A stretch of 64,000 nucleotides of DNA from Tetracentron sinense (taxonomy: Eukaryota > Streptophyta > Magnoliopsida > Trochodendrales > Trochodendraceae). Of the stretch, positions 22,952-34,390 are shown one piece after another (position 1 is the first letter of the stretch; each line of letters begins with the position of its first letter). The DNA is taken from assembly GCA_015143295.1 (NCBI GenBank), contig CM026556.1, forward strand, positions 20,584,547 to 20,648,546, given 5' to 3'. The notes under the pieces were generated by a model, which saw nothing but the letters and a program-made list of their open reading frames with translations, was not told the origin of the DNA and did no database searches. The translations under genes and the position numbers were made by a program.

Positions 22952-24202
22952 TCACTCCTGCTCATCATCAGAAGTGAGCTGTGACTCATAATAAGCTCGA
23001 AAATCACCAACATCTCTCTGTACGCCCAGCACTGCTGCATCGAGTGATCCAAGTCTTCCACGGATCTCTGTGGTGAACTCCTGGTGGGATGAAATATGCG
23101 TTGAGAGATCCATCTGCATCTCTCTCATCATTCTGGCTAGATCATCAATCGTGGCCGGAGGTGGATGAGAGGATCTTGTACCAAAATCAGCTTCCTCCTC
23201 AAAATCTTGAACTGAAGCATGAGAGAAACTCTGAGCGATGGTGTTTTTGTTGATTGGACCTCTCGGATTACGGGTAGGAACTCCAGGAGGAGCAATAATC
23301 CCTTGAGAACCAAGGAGTTTAGTAATCAGGGATCCAAACGGAAGAGCTCCAACCACAGTTTGAGTTTGATGGGCTTGAATCATCAAATCAATTATGTGTG
23401 CTGCAAGGTCAATATCATGTCCACGAAGAAGACTGAATAAAAATCGAGCTCTATCTTCCCTAAGGTCTGCAGTATGAACCTTTGGGTGGATATTGGCACT
23501 CATTACTTGGTTTACAAGTCTGGCATCCCTAGTGAGTTTTGTTACTTCTATTAAGGAACCAACCCAAAGTGTAGGAGCACCACAAAGAAATGTGACTACA
23601 TTGTTCATAGATTCTTTATCCTCATCTTTCTTGTATTTATAAGGATAATAGGTATCTGGAACTCGAGGACAACCAAGAAATTTAGCAATGACATTTGGAT
23701 TTATCAAAACTGATTGTTCTAAAGATCGAGATTTAAAAGACCAGGTTTTGAAATTGATTTCAAAGAAATTTGAGTAAAATTCCTGGACTAACTGAATAGG
23801 AGCAGGACCGGATAAATTGAGAAGACATTCCCAGTTACGATCGATAATGAGCTTAGAAAGGTAATAATCACCAAAATCTGAAATTCTAATGCTCCTTTCA
23901 ACCATAACACCCTTTTTACTAAAATACTCACTATAAAGCTGAGCAGCACTAGGGCTAATGAAGGGACCCAATAGAACATTTGAAGATGAACTAGCTTTTC
24001 CCTTTTGTTTCCGGGTTTTATCTGCCAAAGACTTTTGGTGATTTTCAGTAGTAGAATCAACCATTCTACGGATTGGTCGATCCCCTATTGAAATCCCATG
24101 TCCTATTGGAGTGAAGGAAAAGGGCTCTTGATTTTGCTCATCTTCAGGAGGGTCCTCTTGATTGTTGAGGACCAACCTTCGGCGTTTGGGAACGCCAGAC
24201 AT
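22952..24202 (-). CDS. Putative plant transposon protein (PF20167-like), intact ORF
   Basis: An uninterrupted frame; the ATG at 24202 (MSGVPKRRRLVL) is preferred to the one at 24241 because homologous ORFs start near a basic PKRRR tract, which may act as a nuclear signal. That gives ~416 residues. The middle carries the family's core: LIIDRNWECLLNLSGPAP, VQEFYSNFFEI, INPNVIAKFLGCPRVPD, then an all-helical stretch ending LIDLMIQAH-type residues. The C-terminus (~300-416) is polar, with LARMMREMQMDLSTHIS suggesting a short coiled coil. Function unknown; such ORFs ride on plant LTR elements. It looks whole, in contrast to the decay around it. Confidence 0.65.
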   Translation of the reverse strand: MSGVPKRRRLVLNNQEDPPEDEQNQEPFSFTPIGHGISIGDRPIRRMVDSTTENHQKSLADKTRKQKGKASSSSNVLLGPFISPSAAQLYSEYFSKKGVMVERSIRISDFGDYYLSKLIIDRNWECLLNLSGPAPIQLVQEFYSNFFEINFKTWSFKSRSLEQSVLINPNVIAKFLGCPRVPDTYYPYKYKKDEDKESMNNVVTFLCGAPTLWVGSLIEVTKLTRDARLVNQVMSANIHPKVHTADLREDRARFLFSLLRGHDIDLAAHIIDLMIQAHQTQTVVGALPFGSLITKLLGSQGIIAPPGVPTRNPRGPINKNTIAQSFSHASVQDFEEEADFGTRSSHPPPATIDDLARMMREMQMDLSTHISSHQEFTTEIRGRLGSLDAAVLGVQRDVGDFRAYYESQLTSDDEQE

Positions 24203-24241
24203 GAGATAGGCTAGAAGGATTAAGGATAAAATGAAAGCCAT

Positions 24242-25440
24242 AGATGAACAGTCGATGCCCTAGATGAGAAATTCAACCTATACGCAAGAAAACGCACAAC
24301 GCTTACCTTTTTGATGCTTGGGAAACCCTTAGAGTCGAATGGAATAACCGTAGGAAAGATTTGGAGTAGAGGTAACCGAGAGATCGCTCTGGAGTTTGGA
24401 GAAGAAGTGAACAGAAAAAATAGAAATGAGGGTTTTATTACCCTGTTCACGAAAGACCGATCGATCGGTCTTTAACACCGAGCGATCGGTGGTCTAAAAA
24501 AAATTTTCAAAAATTTTACTTTTAAAACTATTTCTCCCCCTCAACCAATGGTACAGTAAAAACTCATTTTCACCTCAAAATAACCAATTCACCAAAAAAT
24601 TTGCAATAATTGATTTCATTAAAATCATAAAGAATAATCACCCAAGAATTGATATATCAAGTACAGTCATAAATAAGGATTATGTAAACAATAATTGATT
24701 TTCATAGGTGATTAATTATGGTATTTGCATCAAATTCACAATCAGAGTCAAGAAACAATTAGAAGTAATGTTAGTGTGAAATCAAAATTCATTACTTGAC
24801 TCTTTGAATTGGTTTCCTCCCTTAAGCTAGATTTTGACATTATAGCTCAAATGGGACTCTTAAATTTTCAAAAACTAGTTTTAAAACCAATAAACATCCA
24901 TACTTATATGATGAGCAATTTTTACCCCAAATTTGACTAACAAATTTATTTCATTTCTTTTTCAGTCAAATTGTACTCATTGTGAAAATTCTTTTTGGAG
25001 TACACATATATAGTTTTTTAGCACATTGGTGACTTTCACACAAGTGAGAAGGTAGCTCTTTCTAATGACAGTGGGGGCTTTCACACTAGCAATCCATATA
25101 GATACCTACTGTTTGTCTAGGTAGCCATTACTCACTGTTTGCATTCACTAGTAGCTATCACACAAACTCACAGGTAGTCCTCTCCATGTCAATAATTTTT
25201 ATAACTAGGGGGAACCATATGGTATAATATCAGAACCTTTAAATAGGAACAAATACCATCTAAAGAATCAGTCAGAGTGCATATGCAACACATAACATCT
25301 TTGCTTACTCAACTCTAACTGAGATTGGTGACCATGACCATTTTAAATCACCAGATAGAACTAATAGTTGAACTATCCTTATTTACCCAATCCTATGATA
25401 GATTTACCCTTGGAATTAATATTCAATTATGATTTCAAAG
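24242..25440. other. AT-rich region upstream of the PF20167-like ORF
   Basis: No supported gene. It includes the small palindromic-word array at 24455-24490. At ~25020-25200 loosely repeated phrases (GTAGCTCTTTC, GGTAGCCATTAC, AGTAGCTATCAC, AGGTAGTCCTC) recur every 35-60 bp. It probably contains the ORF's own 5' region. Confidence 0.4.
24455..24490. repeat. Palindromic words upstream of PF20167-like ORF
   Basis: GACCGATCGATCGGTC (24455-24470) is a perfect 16-bp palindrome, followed by ACCGAGCGATCGGT (24477-24490). The pair resembles the last two words of the array at 22055-22088, including the AACACCGAG junction. Confidence 0.85.
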
Positions 25441-26720
25441 GAATAAAATAAAATATATTAAATCTCACCTTTTAAAACGACGCGGATTTAGTGTCATACC
25501 GTTTACTATTCATTAAAATATATTAAATCTCGCCCTTTAAAACGACGCAGGTAGTATTCCGAAACACTATACATACCCCTGCTCCCTTCGTTCAAAATTC
25601 ACCAATTCCTTCTCATTCTCTCTCCGTTTCCGATTTCAAAGTTCTTCTTAACGCTCGGATTCCCGATAAAGTCGATTACAAAGGGTCGATTCTCGGGACC
25701 CCTTTCCAAAAATCTTTTCAGATTTCCCAGAAGGTAACTTTTCTCCAAAATGCTGACTTTTGCTTTGTCTTTTAGTTGTTTAATTAGCTTTTTAATTACT
25801 TTTTTAACTGCTTAGACTGCTTGCAACATACCATGTCGAACTTCTGCCCGAACTTCGGTTCAAACTTAACCTGTCTGGTCGAACCCCTGGCCGAACCTCA
25901 GTTCAAATATAGCATTGCCTAGTCGAACCTCTGCCTAAACTCTGGTTCAAACCTAGCCTGCCTTAGTCCAACCTCTGTCCAAATCTCGGTTCAAAATTAG
26001 CCTTGCCTAATCGAACCTCTGCCCAAATTCCGATTCAAATCTAGCCATCCTAGTCGAACCTTTGCCTGAAATCCAGTTCAAAACCTATGTAAACCCTAGC
26101 AAAACCCTGGGTTGACCTCAACCAAACCCTAGATAAACCCCAGTGAAACCCTGTTCAGGTATCCATCCCGAGGTTCCCTGGCACGAGCTTAAAAAGCCAG
26201 TTTGCTCCCAAATCAGCAAAAACCATCGAATCTTTCAATCAAACCATCAATCAAATCAAATCAAACCATCAATTAACCTCCGGAACTACATGTGGCTTGA
26301 TTCCACTAACAATGGATACGTAGCCAACCCTGATCGAGTTCAGCTCCCCTAGGATAGAATTCCTATTCCGTTTCTATCCTGTCCATCTCATTACATGTAT
26401 ATTACTATTATTATCATATCTACTTAGCATATAAATCAAATTTAAAGCTTCTCTTATGGTTTTCTTGTTTTAATTCAGACTTAGGGAGTAGGTAACCATC
26501 TTCGGATGGGAGTTTAGGAGTGCATAACACCTTCTCCTAACTTAACTGAATCCCTTACCCTAACCTATGACTTTCAGACCATGCCTTATCCAAACATTTC
26601 AGAGACCTATTTCCCTCAGAATTAGAGAGGTGGCGACTCTCAACCCAATTGTAATTTATCGTTATTCCTTCTCCGGTTCAATCCTGATCGGGAATGAGCG
26701 TCAAAATTCCGGTACTCACA
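25441..26720 (+). repeat. Ogre/Tat-like LTR, copy 2 (right part)
   Basis: Begins part-way through the LTR at a AATAAAATATATTAAATC motif and runs to the end GGTACTCACA. It carries the GTCGAACC repeat series at ~25836-26085. A primer-binding site follows at 26723-26740, so it is a 5' LTR. Confidence 0.8.
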
Positions 26721-28604
26721 ACTGGCGACTCTACTGGGGACATTCAAGCCGGATCTAAGTTTGAATCAAACATTTGAAACCAAATCAGAAGCTTTCAATT
26801 TCATCTATATGCTAACTTATTTATTTTTTATTTGAACATCGAACATTTGTTTGCGAACTTAGCAACATGCCTAGGGTTCCATTTTTATTCATTGCTTGAT
26901 TTTGATTGCATTCATATTCATTGCATAATAGAGTAAAATCCTTCACCTATCTAGTTTGGATTCGGTAAGCTTACAATCGAGGGATGGTTATACCCGATGC
27001 TGGAGCCCAAAGATTTTTGCAAAGTACTGGTTATAGACCGAGAGATGGTTATCTCCGGTAAACGTGACTGGTCTTTTCCACTTGCACCAATTGTCTCTTT
27101 TCAGGTATGTTCTATACCGAGGAGTTGCATATATGGTCAAGCATAAGCATGTAGGCAAAGAATCTCTGTTTGGGCATAAACCAAGAACTACCCGTCAGGA
27201 GGGATAACCTTATCCCTATTTTGTTCTTGGTTTAAGCCGTTCCTGCATCTTTGTTCAGGTATAGTGATAATTATATCCCTATACCCAACCTTTTCGGAGC
27301 TTTGTATGAGCATTGATTGCTAGATAGGTCTAACCTTAATCCATTCAGCCAACATCTTGTAAGGTCTAAGAGCCTAGACTCCAAATAAATCATAACCCAT
27401 TGATTTATTTTGATCATAATCCAATGGGTTCTGGATCCCTACAACCTAGATAAGTGAAATGGATTCAATTCAATTCATTTAATTCATAAGGTTCAAGTTC
27501 AAAAAGAATTCAATTCGTCTTGTTCATATCATCATCCGTATTCTATTGAATGTCATCGTCATCATATAAGTTAAGTCCTATCATCATCTACCTCATTCAT
27601 TTCATCTCCAATTATAGTACATTCATGAGTTGGAGATTTACTCGTTCTATGACTAAAGCACTTGCCCTTACACAAGCAGAACAAGAGAAAGAATACCCTG
27701 AAGATTTACCACTAGCACTCTCAAAGATGGAGCACGAAGAAGCACCAGCTGACATGTCCACCATGCAAGCTTTGGATAATGCACACGAAATTCATGAAAT
27801 CAAAGACTTAATCACTGCAATCTTTGAATTACTGAAGTGTCTTACCATGGCACAGGCATCTAACTGTCGCATTCTTCAATCAGGACCTTCATCTGTTGAA
27901 CAACCTACAAGATCACCCCTAATCCTCAACCCACTGATGACCTAAACTTTGGCCAGTATGACTAACCTGCTGATGAAGTAAACCAAGCCCCACTGTTTAT
28001 AGATCAACCAAACTCGCTCACCCCCGAGATAACACTGTTCATAAAAAAGCAACAAGAGCAAATGGAAAGAGTCCAAGAGCAGCTCAAGTAGATGCAGAAG
28101 AGGAAAACAGTCCAAGGGAATGATTTCTCAGATTTGACATTCTATATCGGGGCAGCAGTGTCTGAAAAGTTCAAAGTACCAATCTTCAATAAATATGATG
28201 GTAAGGGATGTCCTCCTACTCACCTTAGGCTCTACTACGGAGACATGCTTGGCCACGGTGGTATCCCTACACTACTAGTCCAATGCTTCCAGAAGAGTTG
28301 GACCGGTCCGGCTTTGAGATGCTTCACATCACTGGATTTGGAAAGGTTCAAGACATGGAATGACCTAACAACTGCATTCGTTGAACATTACTCTGTCAAT
28401 ATGGAGCTCTTGCCACAGAAGGGGGACCTCGAGCTCATGTTCAAAAAAGCTGATGGGTTATTCATCGAGTATGCAGCCCGATTGAGGGAGATGGACGCGA
28501 GAATGAGAGTTTCCCTACCCGATGACAAGCTGATAGACACATTTCTTAAAACTTTGAAGCAACCTTACTCTACCTTACTCACCGCAGTTCTATTGGCCAG
28601 GTAA
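26721..28604 (+). mobile_element. Ogre/Tat-like element interior, copy 2, with partial gag
   Basis: Interior sequence matches 40365-42425 of the larger copy: leader, then gag from MSWRFTRSMTKAL at 27625. It ends abruptly at ~28604 in the gag domain, where a copia LTR fragment begins. Fossil with a few breaks. Confidence 0.8.
27625..28604 (+). pseudogene. Ogre/Tat-like gag, copy 2 (partial)
   Basis: The N-terminal part MSWRFTRSMTKALALTQAEQ is followed by the capsid-type domain at 28092-28604: FKVPIFNKYDGKGCPPTHLR, the QCFQKSWTGPALRCF block and ELLPQKGDLELMFKKADG, typical of plant Tat/Ogre Gag (compare KYDG...HL and LTGAALSWY in the family). It stops near YSTLLTAV at the junction. Fossil. Confidence 0.75.
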
Positions 28605-29326
28605 TGACCCTAAAGGGGGGGTGAATATGGTCAATGGCAGATTTTAAACTTATGAACAACAAGTTTCAAAGAGCGGAATAAAATTAAATATACAACAAGC
28701 TAAACTATAGAATATTAAAAGAAAGAGAGAAGAGATAAGGAGAGTGCAAACTCAAGATTTGTTCACAAGGTTGAACAAACCTGCCTACTCCCCGACTCAG
28801 CTTCTAGCTAAAGGATTCAACACGATTCCTTAATCGTACAAGCTCCTTCATAGGTGGAGTCCAAACCCTTACAATCTGTCTTACAGGTCGAGATATTACC
28901 TTACAAACTCTCCTTTAGGCCGAGCTGAACTCTCTCAAGAGCACAATCCTCTCTTGATATAACTGAAGCAACAGCTTCAGTGCACGAATCCAATATTCTT
29001 CACTAATCTTCAATAAATGATTTTTGGATTGAAAATCAGAAATAAAAGCTCCTTAAATGAGCTGGATAAGAGTGAAATACAAACTCTAATAAAGTCTCTC
29101 AAAGAAAGTAGAAGTTGAATGAGCTCAAGGGAAATTTTTGGGGATTTTCAAAGTGTGAGAGTGAGTGAAAATCAATAGCAATGAATGAGTGATTAATAGG
29201 AGTTATTTTTGTGATCAAGAGTTATTATCTGTTCATAAATGAACTCCTTTTATAGTATTTTTTCCAATAGTGCCGTTGGGGAAGCATTAAATGCTTTTAG
29301 GTCCGTTGCAAACTAGCCGTTACAAA
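28605..29326 (-). repeat. Copia (Sirevirus-type) LTR fragment, minus orientation
   Basis: GGGGGGGTGAATATGGTCAA at the left matches the left end of the LTR at 52510 (GGGGGTGAATAGGGTCAATG). The inner block CCTGCCTACTCCCCGACTCAG (28781-28801) matches 52708-52728. A minus-strand TATA-like ACTATAAAAGGAG lies near 29255-29243. The fragment ends where the duplicated Tekay block starts. It is too different from the 52510 LTR to be an obvious partner of the same insertion. Confidence 0.7.
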
Positions 29327-29533
29327 ATTTTTCCATAACAAGGTTATTTCCTTGGTTCTCGTTTGTTGGCAACATCACTCTAAAAAAGAGGCCACATGGG
29401 AACGCAAAGCAGAAGTGAGGGAAAAGTACCCTCATTTGTTTGTATAACGGATGTTTTCATGTAAATTTTGTTCCTTATTATCCCTATATATCGTACTAAT
29501 TTCGAGGACGAAATTTCTGTAAAGGGGGGAGGG

Positions 29534-30208
29534 TGTAGAACTCCGGATCTTGATGGCATGACACGATGAATAGTGTTGTGAATAGTGTTTTCCAAGGCCT
29601 AAAGCCTTGAAGTAATTATGGGTTTATGTTTGAAATGAAATAGGGGTTTTTTATTTTAATATAAGTGTTTTTAAGTATTATAAATGTGTTAATATCTTGA
29701 GAGGGGTTTTCCTTTTGACTATAGGAGTGAAAACATAATTGGGACAAGTTCTAAGTTTGAAAAAGAGAGATGCCTAATCATAACCTCGACTTTAAGGAGT
29801 TCTAGTTTTGTCAACGTTAATCCGAATCTAATGATTCTTGAACCATTAGAAAGGTATGGAAACCCTCTTCGAGATTCATGTTTATCATTTTTCCCTATTT
29901 TTAGTTAAGGAAAGGTTAAACATCGGATTTCTGAAATCGGGTCTGCTGGAAAATCTGGGCTGCTGAAATTCATTCTAGACTAGTCAGCTTTAGAGCCCAT
30001 TTTGGTAATTAAGAACTTCGAATCTAGATGTGTTCATTAGAGAAAAAATTATTTCCCTTCGAATGAAGAGTCCAACGCAAGTTGAATTGTCTAAATCCAA
30101 TAAGTGAGTCAAAAGTTATGGTCAAAACATCAAGCAGAAAAAATAGGGGGTTGCTGGTGAATTCCGGTTGACCGCCCCTCAAGGCCGGTCGACCAACTGT
30201 CACCAAAA
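29534..30208 (+). repeat. Tekay-type LTR A, second copy
   Basis: TGTAGAACTCCGGATCTTG follows a polypurine tract. It carries the conserved block at ~30069-30122 and the GGTTGACC/GGTCGACC words at ~30163-30195. Confidence 0.8.
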
Positions 30209-30423
30209 ATGCCAAAAATGGCTTTATTTGTCAGAACACAAAGTCTGTCTTTGAAGGAGACCGTACCATTTCTCCAGCAGAAGTCCTCAAAACCATTGTT
30301 AATCGACTTGTTCATAGAAGCATGCAATTCTTCATCATTCCACTGCAAGTCTTTTTTCATGTCTAAGATGGCTAGCCTAACTGCAATGTTGGCCACTAAG
30401 GCTCTATATACTCCAACACTGAA
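30209..30423 (-). pseudogene. Inverted Tekay pol fragment, second copy
   Basis: The minus strand reads MANIAVRLAILDMKKDL, ASMNKSINNGFEDFCWRN and VSFKDRLCVLTNKAIFG, the same linker scrap as at 13306-13521. Confidence 0.8.
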
Positions 30424-31766
30424 TGTAGAACCCTGGATTTTGATGGCATGGCATGGTGAATAGTGTTATGAATAGTGTTTTCCAAGGGCCTAAAGCCTTG
30501 ATGTAATTATGGGTTTATGTTTGAAATGAAATAGGGGTTTTTATTTTTAATATAAGTGTTTTTAAGTATTATAAATGTGTTAATATCTTGAGAGGGGTTT
30601 TCCTTTTGATTATAGGAGTGAAAACATAATTGGGACAAGTTCTAAGTTTGAAAAAGAAAGATGCCTAATCATAACCTTGACTTTAAGGAGCTCTAATTTT
30701 GTCACCGTTAATCAGAATCAAATGATTCTTGAATCATTAGAAAGGTATGGAAACCCTCTTCGAGGTTCATGTTTATTATTTTCCATATTTTTAGTCAAAG
30801 AAAGGTTAAACATCGGATTTCCAAAATCGGGTCTACTGAAAAATCTGGGCTGCTGAAATTCATTCCAGACCAGTTAGCTTTAGAGCTCATTTAGGTCATT
30901 AAGAACTTTGAATTTGAATTTTCTCATTAGAGACAAAATTGTTCCCCTTTGAATGATGAGTCCAACACAAGTTGAATTGCCTAAATCCGATAAGTGAGTC
31001 AACAGTTATTGTCAAAACATCGAACTGGAAAAAACAGGGGTTGCTGGTGAATTCCAGTCGACCGCCCGTCATGGCCGGTCGACTGAATGTCACCAAAAAT
31101 GGCCTTACAATAGGGGTTTTGGCCTGGCTGTTTGACCGCCCCACCTAGCCGGCCGACTGGGACCCCGAGAAATTGCCCAGTTAGGCCATTTTCATCATTT
31201 CATTAAGGGTAGGAAGGTCCTTTGACCTCCCGTTACTCTATATATTCCCAAAATTCATGGGTGGGGGTTTCATAAACCCTCAAAACATAATTCGAGAGAG
31301 TTGGAAAAGGGAGAAAGGGAAAAGCTAGGGCTTTTGACTAAGGGAGCTTGGGTGACCTTTCTTCAAAGCTTGGATCCTTTTTTCAAAGCTTGGATTCTTA
31401 ATCAAGGGGTTTTCTTCAAGTTGAGAGTTAATCCTCAAGGTTAGTACATCCTTCTAGTTGGCTTTAGTAATAACCTAGATTTCCTTGAAATAGTTGTGGA
31501 TTGATCTTGTCTATTTCCTTCTTCCTTGAAATCTACCATGTTCCTTAAAAAGATTGAGACTAAAGTAAATGGTAATGGATGTGTGGAATGGATGGATGGT
31601 TGAGGCGATTGGATGCCAAGTAGATGTGGATTTGTTGTGTGATGGAAATGGGGAAGGGCAATGTACACATAATAAACGCATACAAGATGTTTGATGAAAT
31701 GTGAAAGATGAAAATATGAGTTAAAAGACTTAAGGAAATGTTGAACATTAGGTGTTTGATGAAATG
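30424..31766 (+). repeat. Tekay-type LTR B, second copy
   Basis: Starts TGTAGAACCCTGGATTTTG. It carries the conserved block at ~30957-31013, words at ~31047-31160 and a TATA-like box at 31237-31246. It ends where a Tat-type LTR starts at TGTGCGGG, so the Tat element was inserted into this LTR. Confidence 0.75.
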
Positions 31767-32515
31767 TGTGCGGGAATTTTCTGGGGAAGCCCCGCATCAA
31801 CAATTGCTTCGAAGGTTGGTTTACTGGTAGAAGGAAGATAGCAAAATTTCTAACTACTGATGAGGTAAAGGACAAAAGGGTGTGCACCCTGTAATACAAT
31901 CCAATGCCAAAGTCAGTATTTGAAGAAGATGATGAACAGTAAGAAAGCTGAAGCAATAAGAATGAGTAATATGAAATTTCGTGATCCTTATACACTGAGT
32001 CTGTGGAGGTATTTATAGGATTAGCTCTGTATGCCCATAGATGGCCATGGATGACCATGCCACTTGTTTTACACTCATTACCAAATATGTCAAACAGATC
32101 TTGAGTCTTACGTTTCACATGTGTGAGCCTCCTATTCGTAAGGTCGGTCTGGAGTCGAAACCCGGTTGAGATGACTAGCATTAAATGCATTAAATGCTAA
32201 GACAGTGCTTTTCACCTAACACTAGAGTAGAGTGATCACCTCCTGATTATTTCATCCTATGAGTCAATCTCATTGTTGACTAAAGCTTGGGCTCATTGTT
32301 TATGGAAACATGGATATAATAACCATTGTCCAAAGAGGTCGGTGATGTTCATCCTCTGAAAAACAAATACGTTGTCATGAAGACAACGTGTCCATTGTCC
32401 TGAATAGAATGGATTCGTTCTCTATTTGAATACGTGTCTCCCATTTGTTGACATAACTACAAAAATTAGCTCGTTCTCCAACACTTAATCATTTTTACAA
32501 ATTTTATCCATTACA
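31767..32515 (-). repeat. Tat-type 3' LTR, minus orientation
   Basis: On the minus strand it runs from TGTAATGGATAAAATTTG (32515) to AATTCCCGCACA (31767), ~750 bp, preceded by the purine tract CATAAAGAGGCAAAT. The ends are inferred from TG/CA and the tract; the left end could be 2 bp further in. Confidence 0.55.
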
Positions 32516-32946
32516 ATTTGCCTCTTTATGATACCTTCAACGTATTTCAATGTGTCATAAATTCAACGACGCACAAAGTGGAATACCTGACTCCCCGCAG
32601 ACACCAAAACGTCAAGTGTACTATACGCGAATGTGTAGCGTCGTGCCAGCTGTATCACGTTTGTAAAACCGCCATACCTCATTAATGCATGGAAGGCTGT
32701 CATCATTGCCTTTTGAGAAGCTCGAGACGTTCTGTTTCCTCCGACGATTACTCTGTTCACCCAAAAGACCATCGTGCCCATGGCATTGCTTATGTGTACG
32801 ATGGAGGTGAAGGCTCACTTCGTCCTGCATGAAGTTTTGTCTTACACGCCGATTCGAATTTATGCAAATGTCTATCTTGACGCTGCCCCTTCACACGTGT
32901 ACGACAACGATAGAGGCTATTCTCGTCCTTGACACTCTTGATTTGC

Positions 32947-32955
32947 CTATATATA
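32947..32955 (+). promoter_or_regulatory. TATA box of extra ORF, second copy
   Basis: CTATATATA sits ~270 bp before ATG 33215, as in copy 1. Confidence 0.5.
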
Positions 32956-33214
32956 CGAAGGAACAATGCTTCTTCTTTTTCACTTGAACTTTTGCATACT
33001 GTTACTCTGCCAAACTTGTCCCTCCGCCGAAGACTTCAAGCTTTCGTCTGCTCTTCCAGCCCTTTACATAGCCAAGAATTCGGTAAGATCTTATTTCCTT
33101 CTTCTTTGCTCTTCACCTTCTGTTGCTTTCCTCTAGTTCGTCTTTCTCCTTCTCTATTGGTCTTCATCTCTCTGCTTCTTGATTTCCCAGTTCTTCCTTC
33201 CTCTCATTTACATT

Positions 33215-33438
33215 ATGTCTGAGGTTAGAGGTGACAGTGCTGACAAAGTCAGCTGCTCTGCTAGTGCACCGTACTATGCCTACATAGCCGAGACTTCCCA
33301 ACTCCAAAAATTCCAAAAGGAAAACCTAGCCCAATACAAAACCCACTTCCAAATACCTTCTCATGTCAATCTCCATTTCAAGAGAGAAGATGCCCTGATT
33401 GATTGGCGTTCTGACTCTTCCACTATTGTCTACCTCGT
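33215..33438 (+). pseudogene. Extra ORF (PF04195-like), 5' piece of second copy
   Basis: MSEVRGDSADKVSCSASAP continues to about DSSTIVYL, matching the first ~75 residues of the ORF at 16032, then ends at the junction of the duplicated block. Confidence 0.8.
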
Positions 33439-33693
33439 AATCGGTAAAATACCTTAAAACAAGCTTGAGAACTTAGCTTCGCTAGGAAAACCAATTGTAT
33501 GACTATACTAGTATGTGTGTACTTGGGTATATACAATACGCTTATATAGGTTATGTTATTGCCCTCAAGTGTAGACTAACAGGTTAGTATTAGTCAAAAC
33601 CAAACTTGGAGTTGTACGCTAGGAAACATTATTGGTATGCCTATATTACTTTATTGTATGCAGCCATGTATTATTATGTACCCATAAACATTT

Positions 33694-34390
33694 GTGATTG
33701 TGGATGTTAGGGTCGAAGTAAAGTTAGTTTCCAAGATTAGGCTCTTGCTTTGCTATCGTTCTCAAGATTGGATCATGAGACATGGCAATTGGGGTTGTGG
33801 TTACCATACTGGAGGAAATGGAGGAACGCTTCAGCAGGGGATGAGCAACCTGACCTTACACACGTCGTGGGGTTGATAGCTGAGACCTTAGCTATGCTCG
33901 CAGGTAGGCAACCTGCCACTCCTTCGCCTACTACAGCACTAGTCCCTACTCCTCCAAACAGAGCACAGGCAGGGATTAAAGCATTTTGGAGGATGAGGCC
34001 TCCGATATTCTACGGTAGCATGGACCCATTGATTGCAGAAGCATGGTGTAGGGAGCTAGAGGAGAGGGATAGAACGGCTCAATACCAGACCTCTGGACAT
34101 ACACAGGTACAAGGTCCTCCTTCTGCACCACAGGCTCCTCAATTGTTGCTTCACCGGCTTCACACCTGGCTACCACTCAGGCACCTCGCCCTGCACCATC
34201 TCAGGCCATGGAATACGCGCCCTCCACCTAATCTTATGAGATTTGTACCCTTGTGGGAGGAGACATTTGGCCGGAGAATGTAGGAGAATTTCTGGTGGGT
34301 GTTTTCATTGTGGTGATCGAGGCCACTTGATCAGAAGTTGTCCTCACCATCTGCCTTCGGCTCAACCTCGGGGAAGCAAGCCTCAGTAGC
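33694..34390 (+). pseudogene. Tekay-type gag remains
   Basis: GIKAFWRMRPPIFYGSMDPL and IAEAWCRELEE are the start of the plant Ty3/gypsy Gag domain. About 250 bp further on, CFHCGDRGHLIRSCP (~34300-34345) is a CCHC zinc knuckle with CX2CX4HX4C spacing. The central capsid part between them is largely missing or unrecognisable. Fossil, a few breaks. Confidence 0.7.

Larger units (their letters stand above)
21191..25440 (-). mobile_element. Sirevirus-like (Ty1/copia) non-autonomous derivative, minus strand
   Basis: On the minus strand: an AT-rich region (25440-24242), one long ORF (24202-22952), a non-coding stretch, the purine tract AAAGGGGGAGATTG (plus ~22393-22406) and an LTR from TGTTGGCAAATTCCG (22373) to 21191. 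The LTR's internal block TACGTGGAAAACCC and its end TTCACCCCCCCTCTAGGTC are Sirevirus-like. No gag or pol and no 5' LTR are seen. The element interrupts an Ogre-like interior, and its right edge coincides with the abrupt start of another Ogre-like LTR. Confidence 0.55.
29327..33438 (+). repeat. Second copy of the composite block at 12427-16257
   Basis: This reproduces the Tekay chromodomain end, polypurine tract, partial LTR A (29534-30208), inverted pol scrap (30209-30423), LTR B (30424 to ~31766), minus-strand Tat LTR (31767-32515) and start of the extra ORF (33215-33438), in the same order. Left junction: TTTTCCATAACAAGG follows copia LTR sequence. Right junction: after TTGTCTACCTCG the copies diverge. 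Copy 2 is about 280 bp longer. Confidence 0.9.

Noticed and set aside
22952-24241. The long minus-strand ORF as a host gene
   Set aside because: It lies between a polypurine tract/LTR and element-like sequence, and its core resembles the putative plant transposon protein family. A host gene was not needed to explain it.
31441-32190. 249-codon minus-strand frame
   Set aside because: It spans the junction of a Tekay LTR and a Tat LTR, resembles no known protein and is chance coding in LTR DNA.
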